Under the pieces are notes generated by a model. That model ran no database searches. It saw only the letters and a list, made by a program, of their open reading frames with translations, and was not told the origin of the DNA. A program made the position numbers and the translations under genes. Shown one piece after another: positions 16,662 through 23,656 of a stretch of 26,307 nucleotides of DNA. Numbering within the stretch: position 1 is the first letter of the stretch; every line of letters starts with the position of its first letter. Source of the stretch: CAMLDH01 sp966250375 (GTDB taxonomy: Bacteria; Pseudomonadota; Gammaproteobacteria; Burkholderiales; Burkholderiaceae_D); NCBI GenBank assembly GCA_966250375.1, contig CBINHE010000058.1, positions 1 to 26,307 on the forward strand. Direction: 5' to 3'.

Positions 16662-16883
16662 AGTACGCTGCCAGCCGGACGCTCTTACACTACGGCCGAA
16701 CTCGGCATGAGCATCGTGCGGCCTGCCTCCCACAAGACCGGCCCGTTGCGCGCGGTCGGCATGGTGATCCACGGTGGTCGACAGATCGCCACGGCCGAAG
16801 CCCGCATCGAAGATGAACGGGGCAAGCTGTACGCCCATGCGACCACAACCTGCTTTGTCTTCGACGTGCCGGTTGCGCTCTGA
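16662..16883 (+). pseudogene. PaaI-like hotdog thioesterase, C-terminal fragment
   Basis: The frame ending at the TGA at 16881-16883 translates to about 73 residues that look like the last half of a PaaI-type thioesterase: LPAGRSYTTAELGMSIVRP, KTGPLRAVGMVIHGGRQIAT, then GKLYAHATTTCFVFDVP. An in-frame TAG (16659-16661) lies directly upstream. No start or N-terminal half, with the catalytic-site region, can be found. It is a remnant on the same strand as the pump operon, with the same high GC, and suggests a truncation at this junction. The stretches 16556-16661 and 16884-16960 hold nothing I recognise. Confidence 0.7.
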
Positions 16884-16960
16884 GGGCAAGTCGCGCCGGA
16901 AGCCCATCAGGCTGCCGATGCCCACACCTATGGGGACAACGGTTTGCCGCGCTATCGAAT

Positions 16961-19900
16961 TCAGCGAGGTCTTTGGGCTGCACTTGGAAGGTTTTGCATC
17001 AGCCAGCCCTGGAGGGCATTTAGTTTTCCGTATGCATTTGCGGTCAGGCGTCGAACCGGCGTTTCGCTTGAGCTGTCATCTGCCATCTCTGCCATGCGGA
17101 CTGATAATTCACCCTCAGACAATTCATTCAAATCACTGTAATAATCCGACTCCGACTCACTGTCCCTCAGCTGGGTCGTCGGAACTGCCTCCTCTGTTGT
17201 TCTCGGGCTTCCCGAGCTGTAACTGTAAAAATCCACCTCCGAATCACTGTCCACCTGCTGCGCCGTCGGGGCTGTCTCTTCTGTGATTCTCGGGCTTTCC
17301 GACCGGCTGCCCGACTCGTGAACGCCTTGCGAGATGTCGATTAGCGATTGGCGTACACGGTGACCAAGTGCTGCCGTCTGGTTAAGCGGCGCGCGAGTCT
17401 TTTTCAGATGGTATTGCGCAACTGCTTGTGCAGGAAGGCCGGCAACGGACATGGCGGCTTGTCGCGCGCCGATCGCGATCTGTTTTTTTGTAAATTTGAC
17501 CTTTTTTGCAAAAGGGGAATTCTTGTACTGGACGCGGTGATACGCTGAAGTCGTTTTCAAATCGACCGTAATATTTTCAGTTGCTTCAGTAACCGGACGG
17601 GCGGGGTCGGCACCATCAAGCGCTTGGCGACCAATGGAGAGCGTGATTTTTTCAGGAACGGAATCCGCATTCCACAGTTGCGCAATAAGGGCATCGAGGC
17701 TTGCGGCCACATACGCATCATCCTTTCCAAAATGCGAACGGTTATCGTCTGCCAAGTCCATCCGCAATTCGACCGCATTGCCTTGGTTTGCAGTGATATT
17801 CAAGAGACCTTGCATCTCGCGCTTTTGGAATGGGGCACGATCGCCTGCACTCATGTGCGCTGCAGGCTGCGCCCCAGACTGCGAAATCGCGGCAAACTTG
17901 TAATCATTGAATTGGGGAATCTTGGTGCCGTGATACGTCCCCATATTGTCCGTCCTCGCTGCTTTTGTTGCGTTGATGCCCAAGTCCGTCGCCGCTATGC
18001 CTACATTTAAAAATATGCCAGCCGCAGAAGCGCCTGCATTAGTCATGGTGTAACGTTCCGCTTCTCCTGCGGTCAGAATTTTGGCTTTATTCGTGGCCTC
18101 GACCTGTTCTTTGGCATCGCCACAAAACAGGTGACGCACATCCTCGTCCTCAATAGCGCCAAGAGCGTCCGCAGCGCGCGCGATGGCCTCAGGGTCGGTG
18201 ACATTTCCGCTTATCAGCGGCTTCATGCGATGCAGGGCGAGCTCCAGGTTAAACATGTCCAATAAGTTTTTCCTCAGCTCTTCCTTGATCTTTGCAATCG
18301 CCTTTTCGTTTCCATTCTTGTGCAGCGTGGACACGATGCGCCTCTTTAACGATGGATGTTGCATCAAGTTGATAAGGCGTTTATGCGAGCGAGCGACTTT
18401 TCCTTTCAATAGGCGGTTAGCACTATCCATGCGCATGCGCATGGGAATCTTCCATGCATCCGCTATGCTTTTAGCTGAAAAATCTTCTTCATGGTCGCGC
18501 TGAAATTGCTCTTCGAGCTGGCTTATCCGACCCTGAATTTGATCCACTGTTTGATCCTCTGCGGGAGCGGTGTTTTTAATTTCCGTCACGGCTGTCTCAT
18601 GGGCTCGATATACCTCCCAGTTTTCCCGTGAGCTCATGCGATTTTCAAGCTTGTCTTCTTGCGTGATTTTTTCTAATTGCGTCAACAAGCTCGCTGTTGC
18701 TTCTTCTTTAACCTGGCGTTTCATTTCCGGCATGGTGAAACGCGCTTTTTTTATTTCTGAAAGATACGTTTTGTAAGCGGCAGCTCTTTTATCCTGGCTA
18801 GCCACGCTGTCCCCACTCAGCACACTTGCGGATTTGCTTAAAGCGATAATCGCTCTTTTTGCCTTTGCTTCACCATCCTTGCTGGGTCCCTTACTCAATT
18901 GATAGCCGATGTAAAGCGAGGCAGCAGCGAGCGCCGCAGCAATGGTCACGCCGCCTGTGGCAACGCCACCGACTGTTGGCGTCAAGATGGAAAATAAACC
19001 GGCAAACAGAGTGGCGAAGGTGCCGGCATAGCTGGTGGACAAATAGTACTTGTTCCCGTGAAATTCAATTTTTGCGCTTTCCGAAGACACTTTATAGGCA
19101 GCCTTCACGGCCATTTGATAACAGGCTTTGGCAAACACCATTTCCAGTTTTTTCTTTGCTTCTTCTACCGCTCGCTTGTTTTCAGGGCTGTTGTCCGTTT
19201 CGTATGCAGTACGAGCATCATCCAGAGCTGTCATGGCGACTTCCATTCTTCTCAGATTTTTTTCCGCTCCTTTCAAACGCCAGATCACTGCATGGGAAGC
19301 CTGAAACATGTTCTTCGCATTCTTTGCTGCAGAAGTCGCATCGGCACGGCCAAGCGGCAAAATTTCTTCGGTCCCGGCGTTGCGCAAGCGTCGCCCTCCC
19401 GAATCCAATACCGTTTTTGCGGTAACAGCCTGCAAAAGCACCCGTACCCCGGCAATGATCGCTTTCGCAGTGGGATCCGGTATTGCTGATCCAGCAATAC
19501 CCAAAGCTTTACTGGCCACCGCTGAAGCAGTAACGTGCGGACTGGCGCTTTTCGCTTTGTGACCAACTTTATGATCAAACAACATTAACCCGACACCTCC
19601 CAAAACATTACTGACCGTCGCTGCAACCATAGCGTGCTGACGGTGCAAGCCTCCTGTACCGGCCAATTTAAAGCTTTGCAAGACCGCGTCCGTATCCTTT
19701 TCGCCTACCGCTTCCAGAAATACCTTTATTTGCGCCTCGTAATAATCTTGTTCTTTTGACGTTGCCGGCAAAAGGCGTTGATCTTCAGGGATGCTTTCAA
19801 AATTTTTTCGCTCATAGTCGAGCGCTTTCATCTTCGATAAGGCAACGAGAGAAACGTTGGCCGCACTATGCGCTGTCTGACTCTCTACCCAATGCTGGCA

Positions 19901-20173
19901 AATATCCCGCGCCACGACACTTTTCCAATCCCCTTCAAATCGCTCGGCAGGCGGGTGAGGCACTGCTTTGGTATTAAATAATTGCATCATCCTGGTACGC
20001 ATACCATTATTTTTCGGAAGCGGGCTTCTTGGCGAATGTTCGTCAACGGCCCCACTATGTTGTCCCTCTTCGCTCCGGGAACGACGCGTGGCAATATCTT
20101 CAACCTGAGCAGCCGGTTCTGTTTGCGCTAGTCGGACAGTATCTCCTGCAAAGCAGCACGTTATCCCTCTCAT
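16961..20173 (-). CDS. Unrecognised 1070-residue protein, candidate T3SS effector
   Basis: I do not recognise the family. There is no Sec signal peptide. The N-terminal ~70 residues are polar and Ser/Arg/Glu-rich, compatible with a type III secretion signal. Hydrophobic Gly/Ala-rich segments lie at about 180-199, 214-252 and most strongly 381-427 (AGTFATLFAGLFSILTPT, then GGVTIAAALAAASLYIGYQL), like a membrane hairpin. Charged helical regions, probably coiled coil, span about 300-350 and 460-660. The C-terminus carries two 29-residue acidic repeats (960-988, 989-1017). The ATG at 20173 has AGGAG five bases upstream; a GTG directly before it is the alternative. Base composition is visibly more AT-rich than the efflux genes. 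Location near T3SS genes makes an effector or translocator-like role plausible but unproven. Confidence 0.6.
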   Translation of the reverse strand: MRGITCCFAGDTVRLAQTEPAAQVEDIATRRSRSEEGQHSGAVDEHSPRSPLPKNNGMRTRMMQLFNTKAVPHPPAERFEGDWKSVVARDICQHWVESQTAHSAANVSLVALSKMKALDYERKNFESIPEDQRLLPATSKEQDYYEAQIKVFLEAVGEKDTDAVLQSFKLAGTGGLHRQHAMVAATVSNVLGGVGLMLFDHKVGHKAKSASPHVTASAVASKALGIAGSAIPDPTAKAIIAGVRVLLQAVTAKTVLDSGGRRLRNAGTEEILPLGRADATSAAKNAKNMFQASHAVIWRLKGAEKNLRRMEVAMTALDDARTAYETDNSPENKRAVEEAKKKLEMVFAKACYQMAVKAAYKVSSESAKIEFHGNKYYLSTSYAGTFATLFAGLFSILTPTVGGVATGGVTIAAALAAASLYIGYQLSKGPSKDGEAKAKRAIIALSKSASVLSGDSVASQDKRAAAYKTYLSEIKKARFTMPEMKRQVKEEATASLLTQLEKITQEDKLENRMSSRENWEVYRAHETAVTEIKNTAPAEDQTVDQIQGRISQLEEQFQRDHEEDFSAKSIADAWKIPMRMRMDSANRLLKGKVARSHKRLINLMQHPSLKRRIVSTLHKNGNEKAIAKIKEELRKNLLDMFNLELALHRMKPLISGNVTDPEAIARAADALGAIEDEDVRHLFCGDAKEQVEATNKAKILTAGEAERYTMTNAGASAAGIFLNVGIAATDLGINATKAARTDNMGTYHGTKIPQFNDYKFAAISQSGAQPAAHMSAGDRAPFQKREMQGLLNITANQGNAVELRMDLADDNRSHFGKDDAYVAASLDALIAQLWNADSVPEKITLSIGRQALDGADPARPVTEATENITVDLKTTSAYHRVQYKNSPFAKKVKFTKKQIAIGARQAAMSVAGLPAQAVAQYHLKKTRAPLNQTAALGHRVRQSLIDISQGVHESGSRSESPRITEETAPTAQQVDSDSEVDFYSYSSGSPRTTEEAVPTTQLRDSESESDYYSDLNELSEGELSVRMAEMADDSSSETPVRRLTANAYGKLNALQGWLMQNLPSAAQRPR
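17123..17296 (-). repeat. Tandem 87-bp coding repeat at the C-terminus of the large protein
   Basis: Two adjacent 29-codon units with 16 of 29 residues identical. Each begins SPR-x-TEE, continues with P-T and D-S-x-S-E, and ends with D-(F/Y)-Y-S. The units are acidic with tyrosines in similar positions, as in short linear motifs that host proteins bind. Confidence 0.8.
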
Positions 20174-20227
20174 CACAACTCCTGAATATTTTTACTGGAT
20201 TTTTTGAATACGGTACGCATTACCTTT

Positions 20228-20479
20228 CTACATAAGTGGTAAGTAATAAAACCGTGCATCCGGTTCCATAAATTGGATAAATTTCATCTCCCTGAAATAA
20301 TCGCTCTGTAATATCCACGTCCATTGCACAACCAACAATTTCATGGGACGTACGGAAAATTGAGAACGAATGCAGCCACACTTGCTACTCGCCAGATAGC
20401 ACGGTTCGTCTTCTGATTCGTCTTCTATAGGAAGAACGATATCAACCTCCAAAAATCGTCCGAGGTTCATTGAAAACAT
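20228..20479 (-). CDS. Small unrecognised reading frame upstream of the large protein
   Basis: An open frame of 83 codons (80 from an internal ATG) ends 55 bases before the large gene on the same strand. The translation begins NLGRFLEVDIVLPIEDESED and is followed by a Cys-containing, Trp-containing tail. It is acidic near the start, and T3SS chaperones are often encoded next to their effector, but it is too short for a normal class I chaperone and has no clear ribosome binding site. It also overlaps the best candidate promoter sequence. It may be a chance frame. The rest of 20177-20556 holds the desaturase leader and a 12-bp palindrome. Confidence 0.25.
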   Translation of the reverse strand: MFSMNLGRFLEVDIVLPIEDESEDEPCYLASSKCGCIRSQFSVRPMKLLVVQWTWILQSDYFREMKFIQFMEPDARFYYLPLM

Positions 20480-20497
20480 TCGGCCACAACAAGCCAG

Positions 20498-20509
20498 GCT
20501 GACGTCAGC
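20498..20509. promoter_or_regulatory. GCTGACGTCAGC palindrome upstream of desaturase
   Basis: A perfect 12-bp palindrome 48 bases before the desaturase ATG, in a position suitable for a repressor or activator site. The cognate regulator is not identifiable. Confidence 0.35.
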
Positions 20510-20556
20510 ATAAAAAGCTGCGCCCTATTTCACTTATTCGTCGAAGGAGTATACGT

Positions 20557-21540
20557 ATGCATAAGATCACTACGCCTGTGCAGCATGCCGGCACGCGCAT
20601 CCAACTGGAGCGCGGTCTCTTGAAAGAGATCGCAAAACCGGCGCCGGTTCGTTTGCTGCTTCAGACCGCTATCGAATGGTTATTCATCATTGCCTTGGTC
20701 GTTGTAGCGACCAAATTTTCAAGCATGGCAATCAGTATCGCCTGCATGTTGTTGATCGCCACTCGCCAGCATGCTCTGCTGGCATTGATGCATGAGTATT
20801 CGCATTACCATGTCAGCCGTAAACATGCCTGGCTGAACGACCTGCTCGGCGATATTTTTACTGCACTTCCGTTCTTTATCACCATCCATGGCTTTCGTAG
20901 AAACCATATGGCGCATCACCGGAATGTATCGACAGACCAGGATCCAAACTGGGTGGCGACCATGAAAAAAGACAGATATCAGTTTCCTAAAACGCGCCGG
21001 CAGATCGTCATTGAAATACTGAAGCACTGCCTAGGCTGGTACACGCTGGAAGATTTGAAGGGATACACAGTCGATGCAGGCATGGCGCTCAACCTGCCGC
21101 GCGCGACACGCATCAATCGCATCGTTTGCGCGATCGTCTTTGCAGCCGCCGCGACCTATTTCAAATTGTGGTGGATTGTGCTTTTGTATTGGATAGTGCC
21201 GCTTGCGACATTCTTGATGGCGATTCTTTATGTGCGAGATATGGGTGAACATTTCGGCATGCCCGCCCCCGGCTTCGCCAACTCAAGAACAGTCCTCGCC
21301 GGCTGGCTGGAACGCGTTCTGATTGCTCAGAATGGTGTTAATTTTCACGCGGAACATCACCTTTTTCCGTCCGTGCCATTCTTCAGATTAGAGCAGTTGC
21401 ATCATGCCTTGATGAAGAACAGCCACTACCGTGACAACGCCGTGGTTACGCAGGGATACCTGTCCGGCCTCATCGCCGAAGTCGCCACCGTGCCGGAAAA
21501 TCAGCGACAGAACAGACAAGAACAGCTTTGTGAAATTTAA
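20557..21540 (+). CDS. Membrane fatty-acid desaturase family protein
   Basis: A 327-residue integral membrane di-iron desaturase. The three histidine boxes are intact: H79-EYS-H83, H117-MA-HH (120-121) and H264-AE-HH (267-268), with hydrophobic pairs of helices at about 31-72 and 190-225. It inserts a double bond in, or hydroxylates, a fatty acyl or sphingoid-like chain; the substrate and position cannot be told. AAGGAG lies about nine bases before the ATG. It may be transcribed with the GNAT-like gene downstream, but a palindromic repeat element now separates them. Confidence 0.9.
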   Translation: MHKITTPVQHAGTRIQLERGLLKEIAKPAPVRLLLQTAIEWLFIIALVVVATKFSSMAISIACMLLIATRQHALLALMHEYSHYHVSRKHAWLNDLLGDIFTALPFFITIHGFRRNHMAHHRNVSTDQDPNWVATMKKDRYQFPKTRRQIVIEILKHCLGWYTLEDLKGYTVDAGMALNLPRATRINRIVCAIVFAAAATYFKLWWIVLLYWIVPLATFLMAILYVRDMGEHFGMPAPGFANSRTVLAGWLERVLIAQNGVNFHAEHHLFPSVPFFRLEQLHHALMKNSHYRDNAVVTQGYLSGLIAEVATVPENQRQNRQEQLCEI

Positions 21541-21585
21541 ACCTAGATTCGGCAGTTGACCGCTTACTTTTGTCTGGAGAATCGC

Positions 21586-21888
21586 ATGAACATTGACTTT
21601 CTTTCGCTTAATAGCATTCACCAATTGGGTGAGAGCGCTACAGGCGCGATTGCACACTTTTCCGGCCCTCTGGGGGTGGAGCGGGGAATTCAGGCGACAT
21701 GTCGCCTGCCCGCGCAACAGTGTTCCCTTGCAAGGGAACACTCCTGCCCTACAGGGCCACAGGCGTTGCTCCTCCTAGTGGAATGCAGTCCGCGTCGTCG
21801 TCGCCCTTGCAGGGCGCGTCTGCGCTTGCAAGCGCAGACCGTTCCGCAGGCATGCAGCATGCTGCACGAAACCCCTGCTGCACCCTAG
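21586..21888 (+). pseudogene. Reading frame entering repeat element C (possible 5' remnant of the GNAT gene)
   Basis: An ATG at 21586 has an excellent ribosome binding site (GGAGA, five bases upstream). It opens MNIDFLSLNSIHQLGESATG, then AIAH, before running into the repeat element at about 21658 and stopping at 21886-21888 near the element's right end. If the 255 bases from 21651 to 21905 are removed, leaving one copy of the flanking direct repeat, this frame continues without a stop into the GNAT-like gene at 21958. It may be the displaced start of that gene, a leader peptide, or chance. Related proteins usually begin near the GNAT domain, which argues for caution. Confidence 0.35.
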
Positions 21889-21905
21889 CCAGAGAGCCGG
21901 AAAAA
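21658..21905. mobile_element. Modular palindromic repeat, locus C, with inverted ends and target duplication
   Basis: The outer ends are inverted repeats of 16 bp with one mismatch (TTTTCCGGCCCTCTGG at 21658-21673, CCAGAGAGCCGGAAAA at 21889-21904). TGCACAC lies immediately outside both ends (21651-21657, 21906-21912), resembling a target-site duplication. Inside is a reversed unit with an 18-bp palindrome (21691-21708) and a 24-bp palindrome (21719-21742), and a forward unit with a 22-bp palindrome (21818-21839) and a 14-bp palindrome (21853-21866). No transposase is encoded, so it would be non-autonomous. Confidence 0.65.
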
Positions 21906-21957
21906 TGCACACTCGCACCTGTCCAACTGCCGAATCCAGGTTAAATGCAGCATAACC

Positions 21958-22662
21958 ATGTCTACATTACAAACGCGCTTTCTTGAACCCAAGGACCTCC
22001 CCGCCTTGATGGCGCTGGAGCATTCAAAATGGGAGCCTCACCAGGCGGCCAGCGACACGGTCATCCTTGAGCGAATCCAAGCGTATCCGGACCTATGCAT
22101 CGGCACGTTTTGTTCTCGCACCGGGCAGGCGCTGGCCTCGCTCTTCATGCGGCCGGTCAGCCCCGCAATGTTTACCGCGCCAACCAAATGGGAAATCGCC
22201 GCAGACGTCCATGCCGCAAACATCGCGCACGGCCACAGACGCTCCTTGTTCGGCATCAGTTTGAGCAGCAACCACGCCCAAGCGGTGAAAGAAATATTCA
22301 AGTTCTTTTATCCGCACGCCCTTAAAGCGGGCTGGCACGATGTGTATCTTGGTTCGCCGATCCCCGGCTTCGGAAAAGCACGTAAAAAAAATCCTGATCT
22401 CTCCGTTTGGCAATACGTCCACGCGAAGAGAAAATTCCACGCAAACGGACCGCTGGATCCGCAGTTACGGTATTACTTCAAAAAAGGATTCAGGGATATC
22501 GTCTCTATTCAGGAAAATTATTTCCCGCATGCGGAGTCCATGGACTATGGTGTGATTTTGCGTAACGTGATTCCTTTGTCCCGCCCAAGACCGTTGTGGC
22601 GCGTTACCCCCTTCTTCATCCTCGAGTCGTTCTCGGCAATGGTGTTATGGTTGGCACAATAA
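21958..22662 (+). CDS. GNAT-like acyltransferase family protein
   Basis: A 234-residue protein starting RFLEPKDLPALMALEHSKWE, the typical beta1-alpha1 of GNAT acyltransferases, with a Gly-Ser-Pro-rich loop (VYLGSPIPGFGKARKKNP) and the motif SVWQYVHAKRKF. I do not recognise a characterised function. The GNAT fold uses acyl-CoA or acyl-ACP to acylate an amine or similar group, so a lipid or amide product is possible given the desaturase upstream. The ATG at 21958 lacks a good ribosome binding site, fitting the idea that its original upstream region was disturbed by the repeat element. The C-terminus ends in a short hydrophobic stretch. Confidence 0.7.
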   Translation: MSTLQTRFLEPKDLPALMALEHSKWEPHQAASDTVILERIQAYPDLCIGTFCSRTGQALASLFMRPVSPAMFTAPTKWEIAADVHAANIAHGHRRSLFGISLSSNHAQAVKEIFKFFYPHALKAGWHDVYLGSPIPGFGKARKKNPDLSVWQYVHAKRKFHANGPLDPQLRYYFKKGFRDIVSIQENYFPHAESMDYGVILRNVIPLSRPRPLWRVTPFFILESFSAMVLWLAQ

Positions 22663-22663
22663 C

Positions 22664-22680
22664 GGCCCAGTGGCCTTTTT
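22664..22680 (+). terminator. Short hairpin with T-run after the GNAT gene
   Basis: GGCC-CAGT-GGCC followed by five T. The stem is only 4 bp, but the T-run and the position two bases after the stop, between convergent genes, support a weak terminator. Confidence 0.4.
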
Positions 22681-23404
22681 ATCCGCCAGTCCGGAGATCC
22701 GCAACTGGTGCTTCTCCGAATTGGTCACTCAACAGATAGTCGACCAGGTATTTCGCGCACTCGTCCGGGCTGGAAAGCGCACCATTGCTCTTTAACGCTT
22801 CGAATGTCGCGCGAAGCGGAAACTGCTCCAGCGTGGTTGCCCGGATCTCTGCCTGCATATCCGTATCCACCACGCCAGGCGCAAGACTGCAGATGCGTAA
22901 ATGGGGCAGATTATCCATTGCTGCCGATCGCGCATGATGGTCCAGTGCGGCCTTCGTCGCGCAATAAACACTCCAACTTGGGTAAGCGCTGCTGCCCGCA
23001 CCACTCGATATATGCACGATCCGTCTGTCGCTTGCATGCATGGAAGCGATCGCATTGGCCAGCATTATCGGCGTTGCCACGTTCAGCGCGACTGCCCGTG
23101 CAATCGCGAAGGCATCATGGGCGCCAATAGCCCCGATCGGCTGCACCACGCCGGCGTTGTTGATGAGAAGGACAGTCCTGCAACCGGAAAGAAATCTGTG
23201 CAGCGTGTCTCCCGCAAGCCATTGCGCGACAGATAAGGAATCGGACAAGTCAAGCACATGTCCTTCCAGCGTGGAGGGAAACCGCTTTTCGAGTTCAATA
23301 TTCCTGGTCCGGGAAAGTCCTAGCACCGGGATATTGCGAGAGAGGAGGTTTGCGGCAATGGAGGCGCCAAGACCTCTGCTGTGCCCAGTAAGAACAGCTT
23401 TCAT
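22679..23404 (-). CDS. Short-chain dehydrogenase/reductase
   Basis: A 241-residue classical SDR. The cofactor loop TGHSRGLG is at residues 6-13, NNAG at 82-85, and the catalytic Ser near 133-134, Tyr147 and Lys151 (SSGAGSSAYPSWSVYCATKA). Loss of the usual acidic residue and presence of Arg/Ser after strand 2 (LGLSRTRN) suggests NADP(H). The overall pattern resembles sepiapterin-reductase/YciK-like SDRs; the substrate is unknown. The second of two adjacent ATGs is used for ribosome spacing (AAAGG, five bases). It is convergent with the GNAT gene and divergent from the aminotransferase. Confidence 0.92.
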   Translation of the reverse strand: MKAVLTGHSRGLGASIAANLLSRNIPVLGLSRTRNIELEKRFPSTLEGHVLDLSDSLSVAQWLAGDTLHRFLSGCRTVLLINNAGVVQPIGAIGAHDAFAIARAVALNVATPIMLANAIASMHASDRRIVHISSGAGSSAYPSWSVYCATKAALDHHARSAAMDNLPHLRICSLAPGVVDTDMQAEIRATTLEQFPLRATFEALKSNGALSSPDECAKYLVDYLLSDQFGEAPVADLRTGG

Positions 23405-23509
23405 CATCGCCTTTCTCTTGAAATGACAGTTGATGCAACACAGGGAGTCGATACCTGAGTCTATCAGCGCGCAAGGGGATTCTCAACCAGTGCGCAGTCC
23501 GAAAATCTG

Positions 23510-23538
23510 TTTCCGGAAAGGAACCTGCGCTATACAAT
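23510..23538 (+). promoter_or_regulatory. Possible sigma-70 promoter of the aminotransferase gene
   Basis: The -10 TACAAT (within TATACAAT, 23533-23538) is good. At 17 bases spacing the -35 is only TTTCCG. It gives a leader of about 110 bases before the chosen start. Confidence 0.35.
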
Positions 23539-23656
23539 AAGCCATTCATAGGAGTCAGTGAACCCGGCAACCACTCGTGAAAACGAATCGCCGACCCCAC
23601 CCAGCGCGGCTATCGAACGCCATGCTGATTTACGAAATTCCATGCAAAGGACCGAC

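Noticed and set aside
16774..17286. 170-codon plus-strand frame across the thioesterase remnant and the end of the large gene
   Set aside because: It joins out-of-frame thioesterase sequence to antisense of the large gene; the thioesterase signal lies in another frame.
21658..21905. Integron attC sites as an explanation of variable palindromes
   Set aside because: No integrase gene, no cassette structure, and I could not identify paired core sites of the expected type at the ends.
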